Origin: Oscillatoriales cyanobacterium USR001
Lineage (GTDB): Bacteria > Cyanobacteriota > Cyanobacteriia > Cyanobacteriales > Microcoleaceae
DNA length: 64,000 nucleotides
Reading direction: 5' to 3'
NCBI GenBank assembly: GCA_001698425.1
Contig: MBRE01000041.1
Span: 41,701-105,700 of the forward strand
Below are positions 8,844 to 18,141 of the stretch, one piece after another. Within the stretch, counting starts at the first letter, position 1; every line of letters starts with the position of its first letter. The position numbers were made by a program, and so were the translations under genes. The notes under the pieces are model-generated. The model was not told the DNA's origin. It worked only from the letters and a program-made list of their open reading frames with translations, and did not search any database.

Positions 8844-10157
8844 ATGATTATAACAAAACGTGGGCTGATTCTAAGTGCGACAGCGGTAGTGCTGACTGCT
8901 GTTGCGGTGACGGGGGCGGGTATTCATCTTTCCCAAAGTCAAGCATCTTTTCGCCAAAGTCCAAAGGAACTGGTAGATGAAGTTTGGCAGATCATTGACA
9001 AAAGTTATGTCGATGGTACTTTTAACCAGGTTGATTGGAAAGCAGTACGAAATGATTATCTCAACCGTACCTATACCAGTGACGAAGCAGCGTATAAGGC
9101 AATTCGGGAAATGCTGAAAAAGCTGGAAGATCCTTATACGCGGTTTATGAATCCAGAAGAGTTTAAGAATATGCAGATTGATACTTCTGGAGAATTAACT
9201 GGGGTGGGGATTCAGCTAAGTCAAGATGAGAAAACCAAACAGTTAGTAGTGATTTCGCCGATTGAAGATACTCCAGCTTTTAAGGCGGGGATTCTGGCGA
9301 AGGATATTATTACTAAAATTGATGGAAAAAGCACGCAAGGGATGGATACAAATGAAGCCGTTAACTTGATTCGCGGTCCGATTAATAGTGAAGTTACGCT
9401 AACTATTTTGCGGGGAAATAAGGAGCTAGAGTATAAGTTAAAACGGGCTAAGATTGAAATTCATCCGGTGCGTTCTACTGTGAATAAAAGTCCGGCGGGA
9501 GATGTGGGTTATATTCGTTTGAATCAGTTTAGTGCGAATGCTGGGGGGGAAATGCGGGATGCGATTAAGAGTTTGGAGGAGAAGAAAGTTGTAGGTTATA
9601 TTTTGGATTTGCGATCGAATCCAGGGGGTTTGTTATACGGAAGTATTGAGATTGCTCGTATGTGGTTGAAACAGGGTACGATTGTTTCTACGGTCGATCG
9701 ACAGGGTGAGGCTGACCGTCAAACGGCGAATCAACGTGCGATGACGGATAAACCTTTGGTGGTGTTAGTTGATGGTGGTTCGGCGAGTGCTAGTGAGATT
9801 TTATCTGGTGCTTTACAGGATAATAAACGAGCGGTTTTGGTGGGTACAAAAACCTTTGGTAAGGGTTTAGTGCAATCGGTTCGGGGTGTGGGAAATGGTG
9901 CGGGTTTGGCGGTGACGATCGCGAAGTATTTTACTCCTAATGGTACGGATATTAATCATGCAGGAATTGAACCAGATTTTAAGGTGGAATTGACGGAGGC
10001 TCAAAGGGAGGAATTGAGGAGCGATCGCACTAAAATTGCAACTTTAGCCGATCCTCAATATGCGAAAGCTTTGGATGTTTTGACTAAGGAGATTGCGGGA
10101 AAACAACCAAGCAATCGTAAGGCGGAAACGAAAGTTAAGCCAAAGATTAAAAAGTAA
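8844..10157 (+). CDS. ctpB: carboxyl-terminal processing protease, S41 family
   Basis: Periplasmic or thylakoid-lumen serine protease of the CtpA/CtpB type, about 437 residues from the ATG at 8844. The order is a hydrophobic signal/anchor (LILSATAVVLTAVAVTGAGI), an N-terminal helical region with the family motif YVDGTFN, a PDZ domain (GVGIQLSQ through AVNLIRG), and the S41 core. The catalytic serine lies in DGGSASASE and the lysine in GTKTFGKG. The reading frame is open to 8628, but residues before 8844 lack family similarity, and a start there would bury the signal peptide. Cyanobacterial paralogs process D1 (CtpA) or have unclear roles (CtpB, CtpC); the paralog choice is tentative. Confidence 0.85.
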   Translation: MIITKRGLILSATAVVLTAVAVTGAGIHLSQSQASFRQSPKELVDEVWQIIDKSYVDGTFNQVDWKAVRNDYLNRTYTSDEAAYKAIREMLKKLEDPYTRFMNPEEFKNMQIDTSGELTGVGIQLSQDEKTKQLVVISPIEDTPAFKAGILAKDIITKIDGKSTQGMDTNEAVNLIRGPINSEVTLTILRGNKELEYKLKRAKIEIHPVRSTVNKSPAGDVGYIRLNQFSANAGGEMRDAIKSLEEKKVVGYILDLRSNPGGLLYGSIEIARMWLKQGTIVSTVDRQGEADRQTANQRAMTDKPLVVLVDGGSASASEILSGALQDNKRAVLVGTKTFGKGLVQSVRGVGNGAGLAVTIAKYFTPNGTDINHAGIEPDFKVELTEAQREELRSDRTKIATLADPQYAKALDVLTKEIAGKQPSNRKAETKVKPKIKK

Positions 10158-10206
10158 TTTTGGGAGGGGCAATCTTCTATGGTTGCCTGCAAGTGTAAGT
10201 CCTAAA

Positions 10207-10404
10207 TTATTGAGGTTGGCATTTTCCGGCTCGAATTAGGCCAATGCGACGCGCGATCGCTTCTTGTTGTGAATTATAAGGACCCCATTTTTCTAGGTTT
10301 TCTAGGATAGTGGGGTTTTCTTTTTGTTCTATTTGTTCGCTGGGAACAATTTCGCAATGGCCGGTGGATTGTTTGATGATATAGAATTTTTGAGGTGTTG
10401 TCAT
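10207..10404 (-). CDS. conserved small cyanobacterial protein
   Basis: A 65-residue protein with the pattern FYIIKQSTGHCEIV, then WGPYNSQQEAIARRIGLIRAGKCQP. I recognise this as a conserved small cyanobacterial family, sometimes labelled DDE transposase in databases. It has no transposase features: no acidic triad and far too short. The function is unknown. It points toward ctpB (convergent, 49 bp apart). The start is the ATG at 10404. Confidence 0.7.
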   Translation of the reverse strand: MTTPQKFYIIKQSTGHCEIVPSEQIEQKENPTILENLEKWGPYNSQQEAIARRIGLIRAGKCQPQ

Positions 10405-10492
10405 GGTGAATTGTAGGGGATAAAAGTTATACTATTTAGATAAGTAATACCAATTCCTCGATCTACAGCTACAGATTTGACCCCCCTGTAGT

Positions 10493-10511
10493 CCCCCCTT
10501 GGCAAGGGGGG
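10493..10511. repeat. C/G-run hairpin repeat
   Basis: CCCCCCTT pairs with AAGGGGGG across GGC. Flanking C and G runs (CCCCCC at 10481-10486 and GGGGGG at 10523-10528) extend the palindrome. This sequence type is a widespread dispersed hairpin in cyanobacterial intergenic DNA. It sits about 100 bp before the DUF29 gene. Confidence 0.6.
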
Positions 10512-10607
10512 ACGGCGAAGCCGGGGGGTAGAGATTTGTAGTCATAGCTTTAAGAATTAGTATAATAGATTAGCATATTTCTCAGTAAAGTTTGAGGAAA
10601 AGTAACC

Positions 10608-11129
10608 GTGATTCAAGAGTTAATAGATTTAAGAGCGAGTATAGTTGAAGGGCGTTATGATGATGCTTTGGCGATTGTTGATGAGTTGGATTGGATGAGT
10701 AAGAAAACTATTTTGCGAAATATCAAAAGTTATCTGGTTAGGCTGCTAGTTCACTTAATTAAAAACCAAGTTGAACAGCGACTTACTAATTCTTGGGCTG
10801 CTTCTATTGGCTACTCAGTTGTTGAGATTCAAGACCTAAATCTCATGGACAATCAGATTTCTTATTATGTTAAGCAAGATGAATGGGATGATTATTTAGA
10901 AAATGCTTTTGAGGATGGTATTTTAGCTGCTAGTTCTGAAGTTGCGAATGGAGTTTATAAGCCGCGCCGACTTCGGGAAATAGTGGATAAAGAGGCGGTG
11001 ATAAAGACAGCAACTCAACTTCTAAGTTTAACTTATACATATTCAGGACAGACTTTACGGAATTTTATTTATGAGGAATTTAGTCAATTAGCTGGTGGTG
11101 AAGCTTGGAGTTTTGAAAGGGAGAATTAA
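10608..11129 (+). CDS. DUF29 family protein
   Basis: A 173-residue helical protein of the DUF29 family, which is very abundant in filamentous cyanobacteria and has no known function. The features I used are the RNIKSYLVRLLVHLIKNQVEQR helix with SW following (TNSWAASIGYS) and the regular helical pattern. Start GTG at 10608. A second, more typical DUF29 gene lies at 24767-25252; the two are only distantly alike. Confidence 0.65.
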   Translation: MIQELIDLRASIVEGRYDDALAIVDELDWMSKKTILRNIKSYLVRLLVHLIKNQVEQRLTNSWAASIGYSVVEIQDLNLMDNQISYYVKQDEWDDYLENAFEDGILAASSEVANGVYKPRRLREIVDKEAVIKTATQLLSLTYTYSGQTLRNFIYEEFSQLAGGEAWSFEREN

Positions 11130-11181
11130 GGTATTTTTAGATGCGATCGCATTGAGAATATTTCATTCTTATACCATAAAT

Positions 11182-13017
11182 TTACCACCGAGGAGCCAAA
11201 AAAATTAAATTGGTTGCCTGTTTTGCAGGCAAGGGTTTAGAAAATAGAAATCCTTGACCAAAATGGCAATCTAAAATTCTAAGTTGTGCTAACTGTTCTG
11301 GCGTTTCAATTCCTTCTGCGATCGCCTTCATTCCCAAAGCTTTAGTAATACTAATAATCGTTGGAATTAACCCTAAATTTTCGGGATTTCCATCTAATCT
11401 TTGCACAAAAGAACGGTCAATTTTTAAATTGTCAACTGGAAAAGAATGAAGGTAACTCAGGGAAGAATAACCAGTGCCAAAATCATCAATACTTAACTGA
11501 ATATTTCGTTCTCTAAGTTTTTGGAAAACTATACCGGCAGCTTTATCATTTTCCATAATCACACTTTCTGTAATCTCTAATTTAAGAAACCGAGGATTAA
11601 CTTGTGTTTGTGCCAAAACTCGATCGATTTGTTCAATTAAATCCAGTTGAGCAAACTGCTTTACTGAGAGATTAACACTCATTGTTAGAGGATAATCTGT
11701 GACTTTTTCTTGATGCCACAGTTGTAACTGACGGCAAGCTTCTCCCAAAACCCAATTGCCAATATAATTAATCAAACCTGTTTCTTCTGCTACTGAAATA
11801 AACACCGATGGAGAAACTAATCCTTTTTGGGGATGATGCCAACGTAGCAGTGCCTCAAACCCAAAAATCATGCCTGTTTTTAGATCGATAATTGGTTGGT
11901 AGTAAACAATAAATTCCTGTTGTTTAACTGCTCTGCGAAGGTCATTTTCTAGCTGCAAAGCTTGGAGAGTAGCATGGTGCATTGCTGGGTCAAAAATTTG
12001 ATACTGACCTTTCCCTAAAGTTTTGGCTCGATACATAGCAGTGTCGGCATCTCGCAATAAATGTTCTGGTTGCTCGTAATCACAATTACCTAAAGCAATG
12101 CCAATACTAGCATTAATAAAAACTTCGTATCTTTTGAGTTGAAAGGGTATTGCGAGGGCTTGAAGTATCGTATTTGCTAACTTGGTGGCAGTAGTAATAG
12201 TTTCAATATTTACTAGCAAAATGGCAAATTCATCACCGCCCAAACGAGCTAGAGTAGCCTGGGAATCTAGGTGTGTTTCTAAACGACGAGCCAGCGCAAT
12301 TAGCAACTCATCGCCAACTGGATGACCAAGAGAATCATTAATAATTTTAAAGCGATCGCAGTCCAGAAATATCACCGCAAATTGATAGTCTTGATGTTGC
12401 TTAGAGCAATTCAAAGCTTGTATTAAACGCTCCATAAATAACACTCGGTTCGGTAAATTAGTCAGAGAGTCATGGAGTGCCATTTTTAGCAATTGTGCCT
12501 CTAGTAGCTTGCGTTCATTTATCTCTCGCTTCAGTTCGCAATTAGCAGCTTCTAGTTGAGTAGTCCGCTCTTTTACTCGTTCTTCCAGTTGATAATTTAG
12601 TTCTTTTTTAGCAATTTCGGCGGCTCTAAGTGCCAAATGATTTTGGACGCGGGCTAATACTTCTGCAAGCTGAAATGGCTTAGTAACGTAGTCTACACCT
12701 CCTACTGCAAAAGCTTTTATTTTGTCGAAAGTATCAGTAAGAGCGCTCAAAAAAATTACAGGAATTTCAGCAGTATTCGGATCGGCTTTCAAATTTGCAC
12801 AGACTTCGTAGCCATCAATATCTGGCATCATAATATCAAGTAAAACTAGATCTGGCGCAACAGCTTGTGCTGCTGTTAGAGCCATTTGCCCATTCGATGC
12901 TGTGCGAACTCGATAACCTTTTTTAGCCAGCATTTTTGAGAGTAGATACAAATTGTCTGGGTTATCATCAACAATTAAAATATCTTCTTTGGCGATGCAG
13001 TCTTGATTACTATTCAT
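11182..13017 (-). CDS. response regulator with GGDEF and EAL domains
   Basis: A 611-residue cyclic-di-GMP enzyme under phosphorelay control. The order is a receiver domain (about 12-130) with phospho-acceptor aspartate in [12 protein letters not shown] and lysine in YVTKPF; a coiled-coil linker ([20 protein letters not shown]); a diguanylate cyclase domain with intact GGDEF in [13 protein letters not shown]; and an EAL phosphodiesterase domain with [20 protein letters not shown] and [18 protein letters not shown]. Both catalytic halves look intact, so the net direction cannot be predicted. No histidine kinase is adjacent. The 429-bp gap upstream (13018-13446) is AT-rich, holds no gene I can see, and must contain the divergent promoters for this gene and the YiaA-like gene. 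Confidence 0.92.
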   Translation of the reverse strand: MNSNQDCIAKEDILIVDDNPDNLYLLSKMLAKKGYRVRTASNGQMALTAAQAVAPDLVLLDIMMPDIDGYEVCANLKADPNTAEIPVIFLSALTDTFDKIKAFAVGGVDYVTKPFQLAEVLARVQNHLALRAAEIAKKELNYQLEERVKERTTQLEAANCELKREINERKLLEAQLLKMALHDSLTNLPNRVLFMERLIQALNCSKQHQDYQFAVIFLDCDRFKIINDSLGHPVGDELLIALARRLETHLDSQATLARLGGDEFAILLVNIETITTATKLANTILQALAIPFQLKRYEVFINASIGIALGNCDYEQPEHLLRDADTAMYRAKTLGKGQYQIFDPAMHHATLQALQLENDLRRAVKQQEFIVYYQPIIDLKTGMIFGFEALLRWHHPQKGLVSPSVFISVAEETGLINYIGNWVLGEACRQLQLWHQEKVTDYPLTMSVNLSVKQFAQLDLIEQIDRVLAQTQVNPRFLKLEITESVIMENDKAAGIVFQKLRERNIQLSIDDFGTGYSSLSYLHSFPVDNLKIDRSFVQRLDGNPENLGLIPTIISITKALGMKAIAEGIETPEQLAQLRILDCHFGQGFLFSKPLPAKQATNLIFLAPRW

Positions 13018-13446
13018 TTTAGCTTTTCCCTAATTGTTTAAGTTTGAAAGCATACCCTATTACTAAAAAATTATAGCAAATTTTAATATTGTCACTTAAC
13101 TTGTTTTGCCTAACTGCTCTCTGGGCGATTTTTTAAGCATCCAGAGAGGGGTGTTATCGGTACTTAAATGCTATGATTATTATTTATATTTTGTTACAAG
13201 GTTGTAAATATAGTTGAAGCGATCGCTTTTTCTTTATCCTACTTATACTTGGTACAATTTTCAAATTGTCCACTCCCACGATTGTAAATTTACACCTTAA
13301 ACCCTAGTTTATCGTTTTTATGAGCTTATCAAAAGTGCGATCGCAGTGTTCGCTTTAAGTAAGTGTCCCTGTTAGTTACCACTCCATCTTAATAATTTCT
13401 ATAATTTAAGTTAATTAGCCAACAACTAAATCACACCTATAGGAAT

Positions 13447-13728
13447 ATGCCACAACAAATTGTTCGTCAAAAAGATACTAATGCTTGGATTTTCCAGTGC
13501 TGGGCTTCTTTTATTATTGCTATTTCTACAACCTCTATCGGGATCATTTACCTACCCATAGATTTTTGGGTAAAAGGCTTTATCGGGATGGGTTTAACTT
13601 TTTCGGTGAGTTCTTCTTTTACCTTGGCAAAAACTATCCGCGATAACCATGAAGCAACAACGTTAACTGCTCGCATTGATGAAGCTAGAGTTGAGAAAAT
13701 CCTTGCTGAGCACCATCCTCTTAAATAA
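13447..13728 (+). CDS. YiaA/YiaB-type two-helix membrane protein
   Basis: A 93-residue small membrane protein. Two hydrophobic helices (residues about 18-36 and 42-60) with polar ends match the YiaAB two-helix domain. The C-terminal charged tail (EARVEKILAEHH) would be cytoplasmic. The function of the family is unknown. Start ATG at 13447. The gene runs into a heptameric repeat block immediately after the stop. Confidence 0.75.
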   Translation: MPQQIVRQKDTNAWIFQCWASFIIAISTTSIGIIYLPIDFWVKGFIGMGLTFSVSSSFTLAKTIRDNHEATTLTARIDEARVEKILAEHHPLK

Positions 13729-13734
13729 TCAATT

Positions 13735-13777
13735 GTTAACAGTTAACTGTTAACTGTTAACTGTTAACTGTTAACTG
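13735..13777. repeat. heptameric short tandem repeat (GTTAACT)n
   Basis: Six near-perfect copies of GTTAACT/GTTAACA sit between the stop of the YiaA-like gene and the stop of the convergent ferredoxin gene. Each unit contains the palindrome GTTAAC, so the array can fold on either strand and may serve as a terminator. Confidence 0.8.
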
Positions 13778-13780
13778 AGT

Positions 13781-14239
13781 TTAATCGAATCGTTGGCGAT
13801 CGCGTCTCACTTTTTTTCGCTGCCGAATTTTTGCCTGTACCATTGCATGATCCAAGGGAAAACCCACCACAGGAATTACCTGATCTTGCCGATCTTTTTC
13901 CAATTTCTTAAGCTCAGTATAATCAACCCAGTGAATGCAATCAACTGGACAAGTCTCGATCGCTTCCTGAATTAATTCTTCTGAATCTCCATCTTGCCGC
14001 ACTACCCGCGATCGACCATAATCTGGCTCAATATAAAAGGTATTTCGCGCAACATGAGCGCAATGTTTGCAGCCAATACAAGTAATTTCATCAACATAAA
14101 CCCCCTTCTGTCGCAGCATACCGCCCAATTCTGGCTCAAAACCCGAACGTTGAGGCGCATCCCGCAAAACCCCCCCCAATTCTGGCTCAAAACCAGAGCG
14201 ATCGCTCGTAGAATCTATTGGTAGTGGATAATCAGACAT
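13781..14239 (-). CDS. ferredoxin-like 4Fe-4S protein with duplicated N-terminal motif
   Basis: A 152-residue soluble ferredoxin. Cluster ligands are in TCIGCKHC with the distal cysteine of ETCPVDC, giving one [4Fe-4S] cluster. The C-terminal part (CIHWVDYTELKKLE) is typical of the cyanobacterial and chloroplast ferredoxins related to the DnaJ-ferredoxin proteins. The N-terminus carries a tandem duplicated motif, RSGFEPELGGVLR then RSGFEPELGGMLR, separated by four residues. A downstream pair (ycf35 and DUF2997) is on the same strand 240 bp upstream. The DNA shows the duplication clearly (a 21-bp identical stretch is repeated), so it may be recent. Start ATG at 14239. Confidence 0.88.
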   Translation of the reverse strand: MSDYPLPIDSTSDRSGFEPELGGVLRDAPQRSGFEPELGGMLRQKGVYVDEITCIGCKHCAHVARNTFYIEPDYGRSRVVRQDGDSEELIQEAIETCPVDCIHWVDYTELKKLEKDRQDQVIPVVGFPLDHAMVQAKIRQRKKVRRDRQRFD

Positions 14240-14430
14240 TTTAATCTCCTACATAAATAGGCTCGATTTTTGTGGCTGTTAAATCTGCAAGTAAAGCAGA
14301 TTTAGTCGCGTTAACTGCCGCCATAGGATTTTAGTTAGTCTGGAAAAAATACGCAACGCCGCCCTTACTTGCTGTCAAGAGATTTTACACAAAACGGCGT
14401 TACGTAATGGATTGAAAATCAATATTAAAT

Positions 14431-14450
14431 AAGTCCGCTGAAGCGGACTT
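14431..14450 (-). terminator. hairpin downstream of ycf35
   Basis: AAGTCCGCT at 14431-14439 pairs perfectly with AGCGGACTT at 14442-14450 across a 2-nt loop. It lies 33 bp past the ycf35 stop, and an AT-rich stretch (ATTTAATATT) follows on the minus strand. It probably ends the DUF2997-ycf35 transcript. Confidence 0.55.
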
Positions 14451-14483
14451 CGACTGCATAAAGCAGTTGTTAACAACGACTTT

Positions 14484-14870
14484 TTAAGCACACCAACGTT
14501 GGACTACCAAGCGGATCGAACCATCTTGATTTTGCTGTTGTTCGGCTACTTGAAAACCTTGTTTGGCGCTCTCATTTACCACCGTATGATAAGCGTAGCG
14601 CTGAGTCACCTTATTTAAAAAACGGTCTACAGACCAAGCTTGCTGCCAAAATTGCAAATCAGCAACCAATTCGTACTCAGTACCGTTCCAACTAAATCCA
14701 ATGTCATAACCATTGTCTTGTTCGATCGTGACTTCAGCAATGTTAGTAAGGCCGCGATAGCCCCGTACTTGAGAAGGACCAGCTTTCCAGTCAATATTCA
14801 GATCGGTCAAAGCAGCTTGCAAAGACGTAAGATTGCGGATTTGGGTCTTGATTTGGCTAAAGTGTGACAT
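14484..14870 (-). CDS. ycf35: Ycf35 family protein (DUF1257)
   Basis: A 128-residue protein of the Ycf35 family, conserved in cyanobacteria and red-algal plastids, function unknown. The start MSHFSQIKTQIRNLTSLQAAL is the family N-terminus, so I place it at 14870. The frame is open nine codons further, to 14897, without similarity. Conserved landmarks are VRGYRG, YDIGFSWNG and the C-terminal VVQRWCA. The DUF2997 gene lies 39 bp upstream on the same strand, a partnership seen in other cyanobacteria, and the ferredoxin gene follows downstream; together they may act in one redox or assembly process. Confidence 0.88.
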   Translation of the reverse strand: MSHFSQIKTQIRNLTSLQAALTDLNIDWKAGPSQVRGYRGLTNIAEVTIEQDNGYDIGFSWNGTEYELVADLQFWQQAWSVDRFLNKVTQRYAYHTVVNESAKQGFQVAEQQQNQDGSIRLVVQRWCA

Positions 14871-14909
14871 GGTGATTTTGAAGTAATTAAACAGCATTCA
14901 ACAAGAAAT

Positions 14910-15119
14910 TTACCAATCGCTAAAAGCTACTTGGGCTGTCGCTTCCGCTGACTGGTGCAGTTGGGGGGCGAAATATTCAGACGTTGACTCCTGATGAAGC
15001 ACCAAGCCAAGTTGAGCCTCGATCGCAGCCGTTACCTCCGCGCAAGATGCACCGACTATGCCCGTGACTTTTTCTTGCACGCGACCATCTGGATAAATCA
15101 CAAATTCTAGTGTTTCCAT
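14910..15119 (-). CDS. DUF2997 family small protein
   Basis: A 69-residue protein with the DUF2997 pattern: METLEFVIYPDGRVQEKVTG at the start, then GASCAEVTAAIEAQLG with its conserved cysteine. It is encoded directly before ycf35 on the same strand and is very likely co-transcribed. The function is unknown. The 405-bp region upstream (15120-15524) has no gene I can support; it should hold the promoter of this operon. Confidence 0.82.
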   Translation of the reverse strand: METLEFVIYPDGRVQEKVTGIVGASCAEVTAAIEAQLGLVLHQESTSEYFAPQLHQSAEATAQVAFSDW

Positions 15120-15471
15120 AAATCCTGGCTAGTTGCTAGGTAGTTGTGGGACTAGACACCGACACCAGCAATTTAGCGACGATGCCTGCTGAAGTCGCTT
15201 CAAGAACATTGGCTGACTCAGAAACCATTAAATCAATTGTGACTAATTGAGAGGTTGCGAGTCATAACTTCACAAAAGTTATTAATATCGGGAAGCAGTA
15301 CGTCAGTTGTCTGTTAAGTTTCGCGTACTTCGTGACGTTAGTCAAGTCATACATAAGTGGTGAATTTTGGCAAGTAGGTTTTTAGCGATGGGTGGTGGGG
15401 GAGATGGATTCGGAGGGCGATGGGGTGGGGTGCGATCGCGATCGTCAATAGAAAGGGTTTGGGCGATCAAG

Positions 15472-15500
15472 AATGTCCTAACCGTTGTGGCGGTTGCTAT
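15472..15500 (-). repeat. 29-bp dispersed repeat, TATAGCAACCGCC family
   Basis: Minus-strand copy of the 29-bp family also seen at 3509, 7766 and 24616 (here beginning TATAGCAACCGCCACAACGG on that strand). It lies just past the stop codon of the leucine-rich-repeat gene. Confidence 0.65.
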
Positions 15501-15524
15501 ATCTAATTTTTACTTGATTTTCAA

Positions 15525-16682
15525 CTAGCGATATACACTGCGAATCAAAGCAAGATCGCGATCGTCTGTTAATTTATCTTTCAAATTTAGAAGCCGATTC
15601 CGTTCTAACAATAATTTAACTTTTGCATCGATCCGATCTAAAATCAGATAACCCAAAGTTTGATTCTGCTCCAATGCTGCAAAAATCTCATTTGTCTCCT
15701 CATCAGAAATCCCTGTACCACGCAAATTAAGACGAAATAAAGTTTGATTATCCCTCAGAAAATGGGCGATCGCATCAACGCCTAAATCTCCTATTAAATT
15801 AGCTTGAGCCCCTAAAATTTTAGTTGATGGACTATAACCCAAATCCAGATTACTTAAACTAGGATGAGATTTAATAGATGATAGCAAAATACTACATCCT
15901 TTTGCACTAATTCCATTACTTGCCAACCCTAAAGCTCTAAGAGTTTTATTTTCTAGCAAAGCCGCAGCTAAAATTTTAACTCCAGGATCGCCTAAATCAT
16001 TGACATTCAGAAACAAGCCTTGAATAGTTGGATTATGCCGTAACAAATCTGCTATCAAAAAAGCATGATTTGGCTGAATTTGATTGCCACCTAAATACAA
16101 TTTATTTACTGTTTTATTGGTTTGAATCAGTACATTAATAATCGCTGTTAATCCTTCCGATCCGATTTGAGTATTCACCAAATCAAGAGTACGAATACTC
16201 TGATTATAGCGCAACATTTCAGCAATAGAATAAGCTCCATTTATGCCAATAGGATTACGTTTCAACCATAACCCAGTGACTGATTGATTATGAGTTAAAG
16301 CTTGGGCTATATCGGCAATCCCTGTTTGGGCGATCGCATTACATCCTAAATAGATAATTTCTAAGCGATGATTCCGCTCAATTAATCGTGCTACCTTCGC
16401 GGCTCCAAGATCGCCAATGCCATTAGTTCCCAATAGTAAACTAGCAATCGTTTGATTACCCTCTAATGCCTCAGTAATTAAACTACAACCTACGGCTCCT
16501 AAACCCTGTTTACACATATCAAGTCTGCCATCTGGCATTAGAGTACCGCGCGGAAAAGTCACTCTTTCGCTAACAGGTTGATTCCGGCGAATATAGTCAA
16601 GTAAAGATGTCAAATCATTAAAATTATCTGATGAAGTAAATAATGGCTGAGGGAAAGGACAATTTAAAGGTTTTTTCGTCAT
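15525..16682 (-). CDS. leucine-rich repeat protein, RNI/NLR type
   Basis: A 385-residue protein composed almost entirely of ribonuclease-inhibitor-type leucine-rich repeats of about 28 residues (consensus NxTLxxLxLxxNxIGDxGAxxIAxxLxxN). At least nine are visible, for example NQTIASLLLGTNGIGDLGAAK, NKTLRALGLASNGISAKGC and NQTLFRLNLRGTGISDEE. There is no signal peptide, kinase or ATPase domain, so it is probably a cytoplasmic protein-binding scaffold. The start codon is 6 bp after the stop of the SDR-like gene on the same strand, so the two are almost certainly one operon. The partner and signal are unknown. Confidence 0.85.
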   Translation of the reverse strand: MTKKPLNCPFPQPLFTSSDNFNDLTSLLDYIRRNQPVSERVTFPRGTLMPDGRLDMCKQGLGAVGCSLITEALEGNQTIASLLLGTNGIGDLGAAKVARLIERNHRLEIIYLGCNAIAQTGIADIAQALTHNQSVTGLWLKRNPIGINGAYSIAEMLRYNQSIRTLDLVNTQIGSEGLTAIINVLIQTNKTVNKLYLGGNQIQPNHAFLIADLLRHNPTIQGLFLNVNDLGDPGVKILAAALLENKTLRALGLASNGISAKGCSILLSSIKSHPSLSNLDLGYSPSTKILGAQANLIGDLGVDAIAHFLRDNQTLFRLNLRGTGISDEETNEIFAALEQNQTLGYLILDRIDAKVKLLLERNRLLNLKDKLTDDRDLALIRSVYR

Positions 16683-16688
16683 AATTAA

Positions 16689-18077
16689 TTACCAAGGATA
16701 AGGAAGATAGTCTTTCAGGAAATAACCAAATATGGGTCGATCGAGAGTTTCAATACCTTGAATAATTGGATCGTAAATTCTTGCCATGCCATCAATTATA
16801 TCTAAAGGAGTGTAAAAATTTCGTTGTGTTTGTAGGTGCATTTTTTTCGGATAAGGATTTTCATCGGTAATCCAACCGGTATCTACACTATTCATAAAAA
16901 TACCATCTCTAGCATAATCGATCGCCGCCGTTCGAGTCATCATATTTAAAGCTGCTTTTGCCATATTTGTATGGGGATGATTTGGTGTTTTGTGGTCGCG
17001 ATTAAATTGTCCTTCCATAGCTGAAACGTTGATAATAAAACGGCGATCGCAGCTAGATTTGATCATTAGTTGCTTAAGTTTACTATTTAAAATAAATGGG
17101 GCGATCGCATTAACTAAATGTACTTCCAGCAACTCAATTGTACTAACTCGATCTAGCTTAAGTAACCAACTATTCATCGGACGAGTATCCAATTGTTGCC
17201 CATCAATATCAAAAGTTTTTGCCGGAAAATAGTTACCTTCCAGCACAGGTAAATGTTCTCGATATTGTGGCTGAGTTTCGAGTAAAAATGTCTGCTGATT
17301 TTGGCAATAAGGAATTAGTGCTTTTGCTGTTTCAGTTAGAGTTTCTAAAGGTTTCTGTTCCTCTTCTAAAAGATGCTGGTAAAATTCTAACGGACGTTTA
17401 ATAGTTTGTGCTGCATTGTTAATCAGAATATCTAAAGCCGATTCTGTTTGCAATAGATGATTGACAAATGCTTCAACTGCCGAGATATTTCGTAAGTCTA
17501 ATCCATAAATTTGAAGGCGATCGCGCCATTGATAAAAATCTGGTTCTAAACTATAACGATAAGCGCAATTACGGGGAAATCTCGTTGTGACAATTACACG
17601 AGCACCATCTTGTAATAATCGTAAAACCATCTGATAGCCAATTTTAATCCGTCCACCTGTCACTAAAGCAATTCGTCCGTTTAAGTTGGTGCGTTGATAT
17701 CTTTTTTGATAGTTAAATTCAGCACATTTGGGACAGAGTAAATGATAAAAAAAATGAATTTGTGTATAATTTTGCTTGCAAATGTAGCAGGTGACTGGTG
17801 TATTAAATTGCGGCAATTCTCCTGCTGATTTTGGCAAATTATCAACCAGACTATCGGCAATTTGTTTTTGGACAATTAAGGTTGATTTTTTAATTTTGAT
17901 ATCTTCAATGTCTCGATTTTTTTGCTCGTTTATCCGCGCAATTTTGCGACCTTGTTTATGAATTTTGGCAATTAAACCTTTAAATCGTTCATTTTGAGCA
18001 ATAATTGCCGGATCTTCAGAGATTTGCTGTAAAATATCAAGACAAATTTCTAACTTTTCTGGTGGAATATCCATCAT
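16689..18077 (-). CDS. SDR-like protein with N-terminal coiled coil and zinc ribbon, catalytic Tyr missing
   Basis: A 462-residue protein. Residues 1-85 are a charged helical region. A zinc ribbon follows with CYICKQ and LLCPKCAEF (two CxxC pairs). A Rossmann short-chain dehydrogenase domain then starts at GRIALVTGGRIKIG. The NNAA motif is kept (ILINNAAQ) and a serine lies in INVSAMEG. The active-site YxxxK position reads TNMAK, so the catalytic tyrosine is replaced by threonine, and an insert of about 70 residues precedes it. It may bind nucleotide without normal dehydrogenase chemistry. It is followed 6 bp later by the leucine-rich-repeat gene. ATG start at 18077; a second ATG is one codon inside. 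Confidence 0.75.
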   Translation of the reverse strand: MMDIPPEKLEICLDILQQISEDPAIIAQNERFKGLIAKIHKQGRKIARINEQKNRDIEDIKIKKSTLIVQKQIADSLVDNLPKSAGELPQFNTPVTCYICKQNYTQIHFFYHLLCPKCAEFNYQKRYQRTNLNGRIALVTGGRIKIGYQMVLRLLQDGARVIVTTRFPRNCAYRYSLEPDFYQWRDRLQIYGLDLRNISAVEAFVNHLLQTESALDILINNAAQTIKRPLEFYQHLLEEEQKPLETLTETAKALIPYCQNQQTFLLETQPQYREHLPVLEGNYFPAKTFDIDGQQLDTRPMNSWLLKLDRVSTIELLEVHLVNAIAPFILNSKLKQLMIKSSCDRRFIINVSAMEGQFNRDHKTPNHPHTNMAKAALNMMTRTAAIDYARDGIFMNSVDTGWITDENPYPKKMHLQTQRNFYTPLDIIDGMARIYDPIIQGIETLDRPIFGYFLKDYLPYPW

Positions 18078-18128
18078 TTATCACCTGGATAGAAATAAAT
18101 AAAATAGATAATAAAATTATTATAAAAT

Positions 18129-18141
18129 CCCCTAAATGGGG
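18129..18141 (-). terminator. rho-independent terminator after the tRNA pair
   Basis: On the minus strand CCCC-ATTTA-GGGG is followed by ATTTTATAATAATTTTATT. It begins directly after the 3' end of the second tRNA and ends that transcript before the SDR gene. Confidence 0.6.

Noticed and set aside
10207-10404. Transposase label for the 65-residue protein
   Set aside because: No catalytic residues, no inverted repeats and too short; it is a conserved small protein family.
13018-13446. Hidden gene in the 429-bp gap
   Set aside because: All frames are broken by stops, and no RNA structure was convincing by eye.
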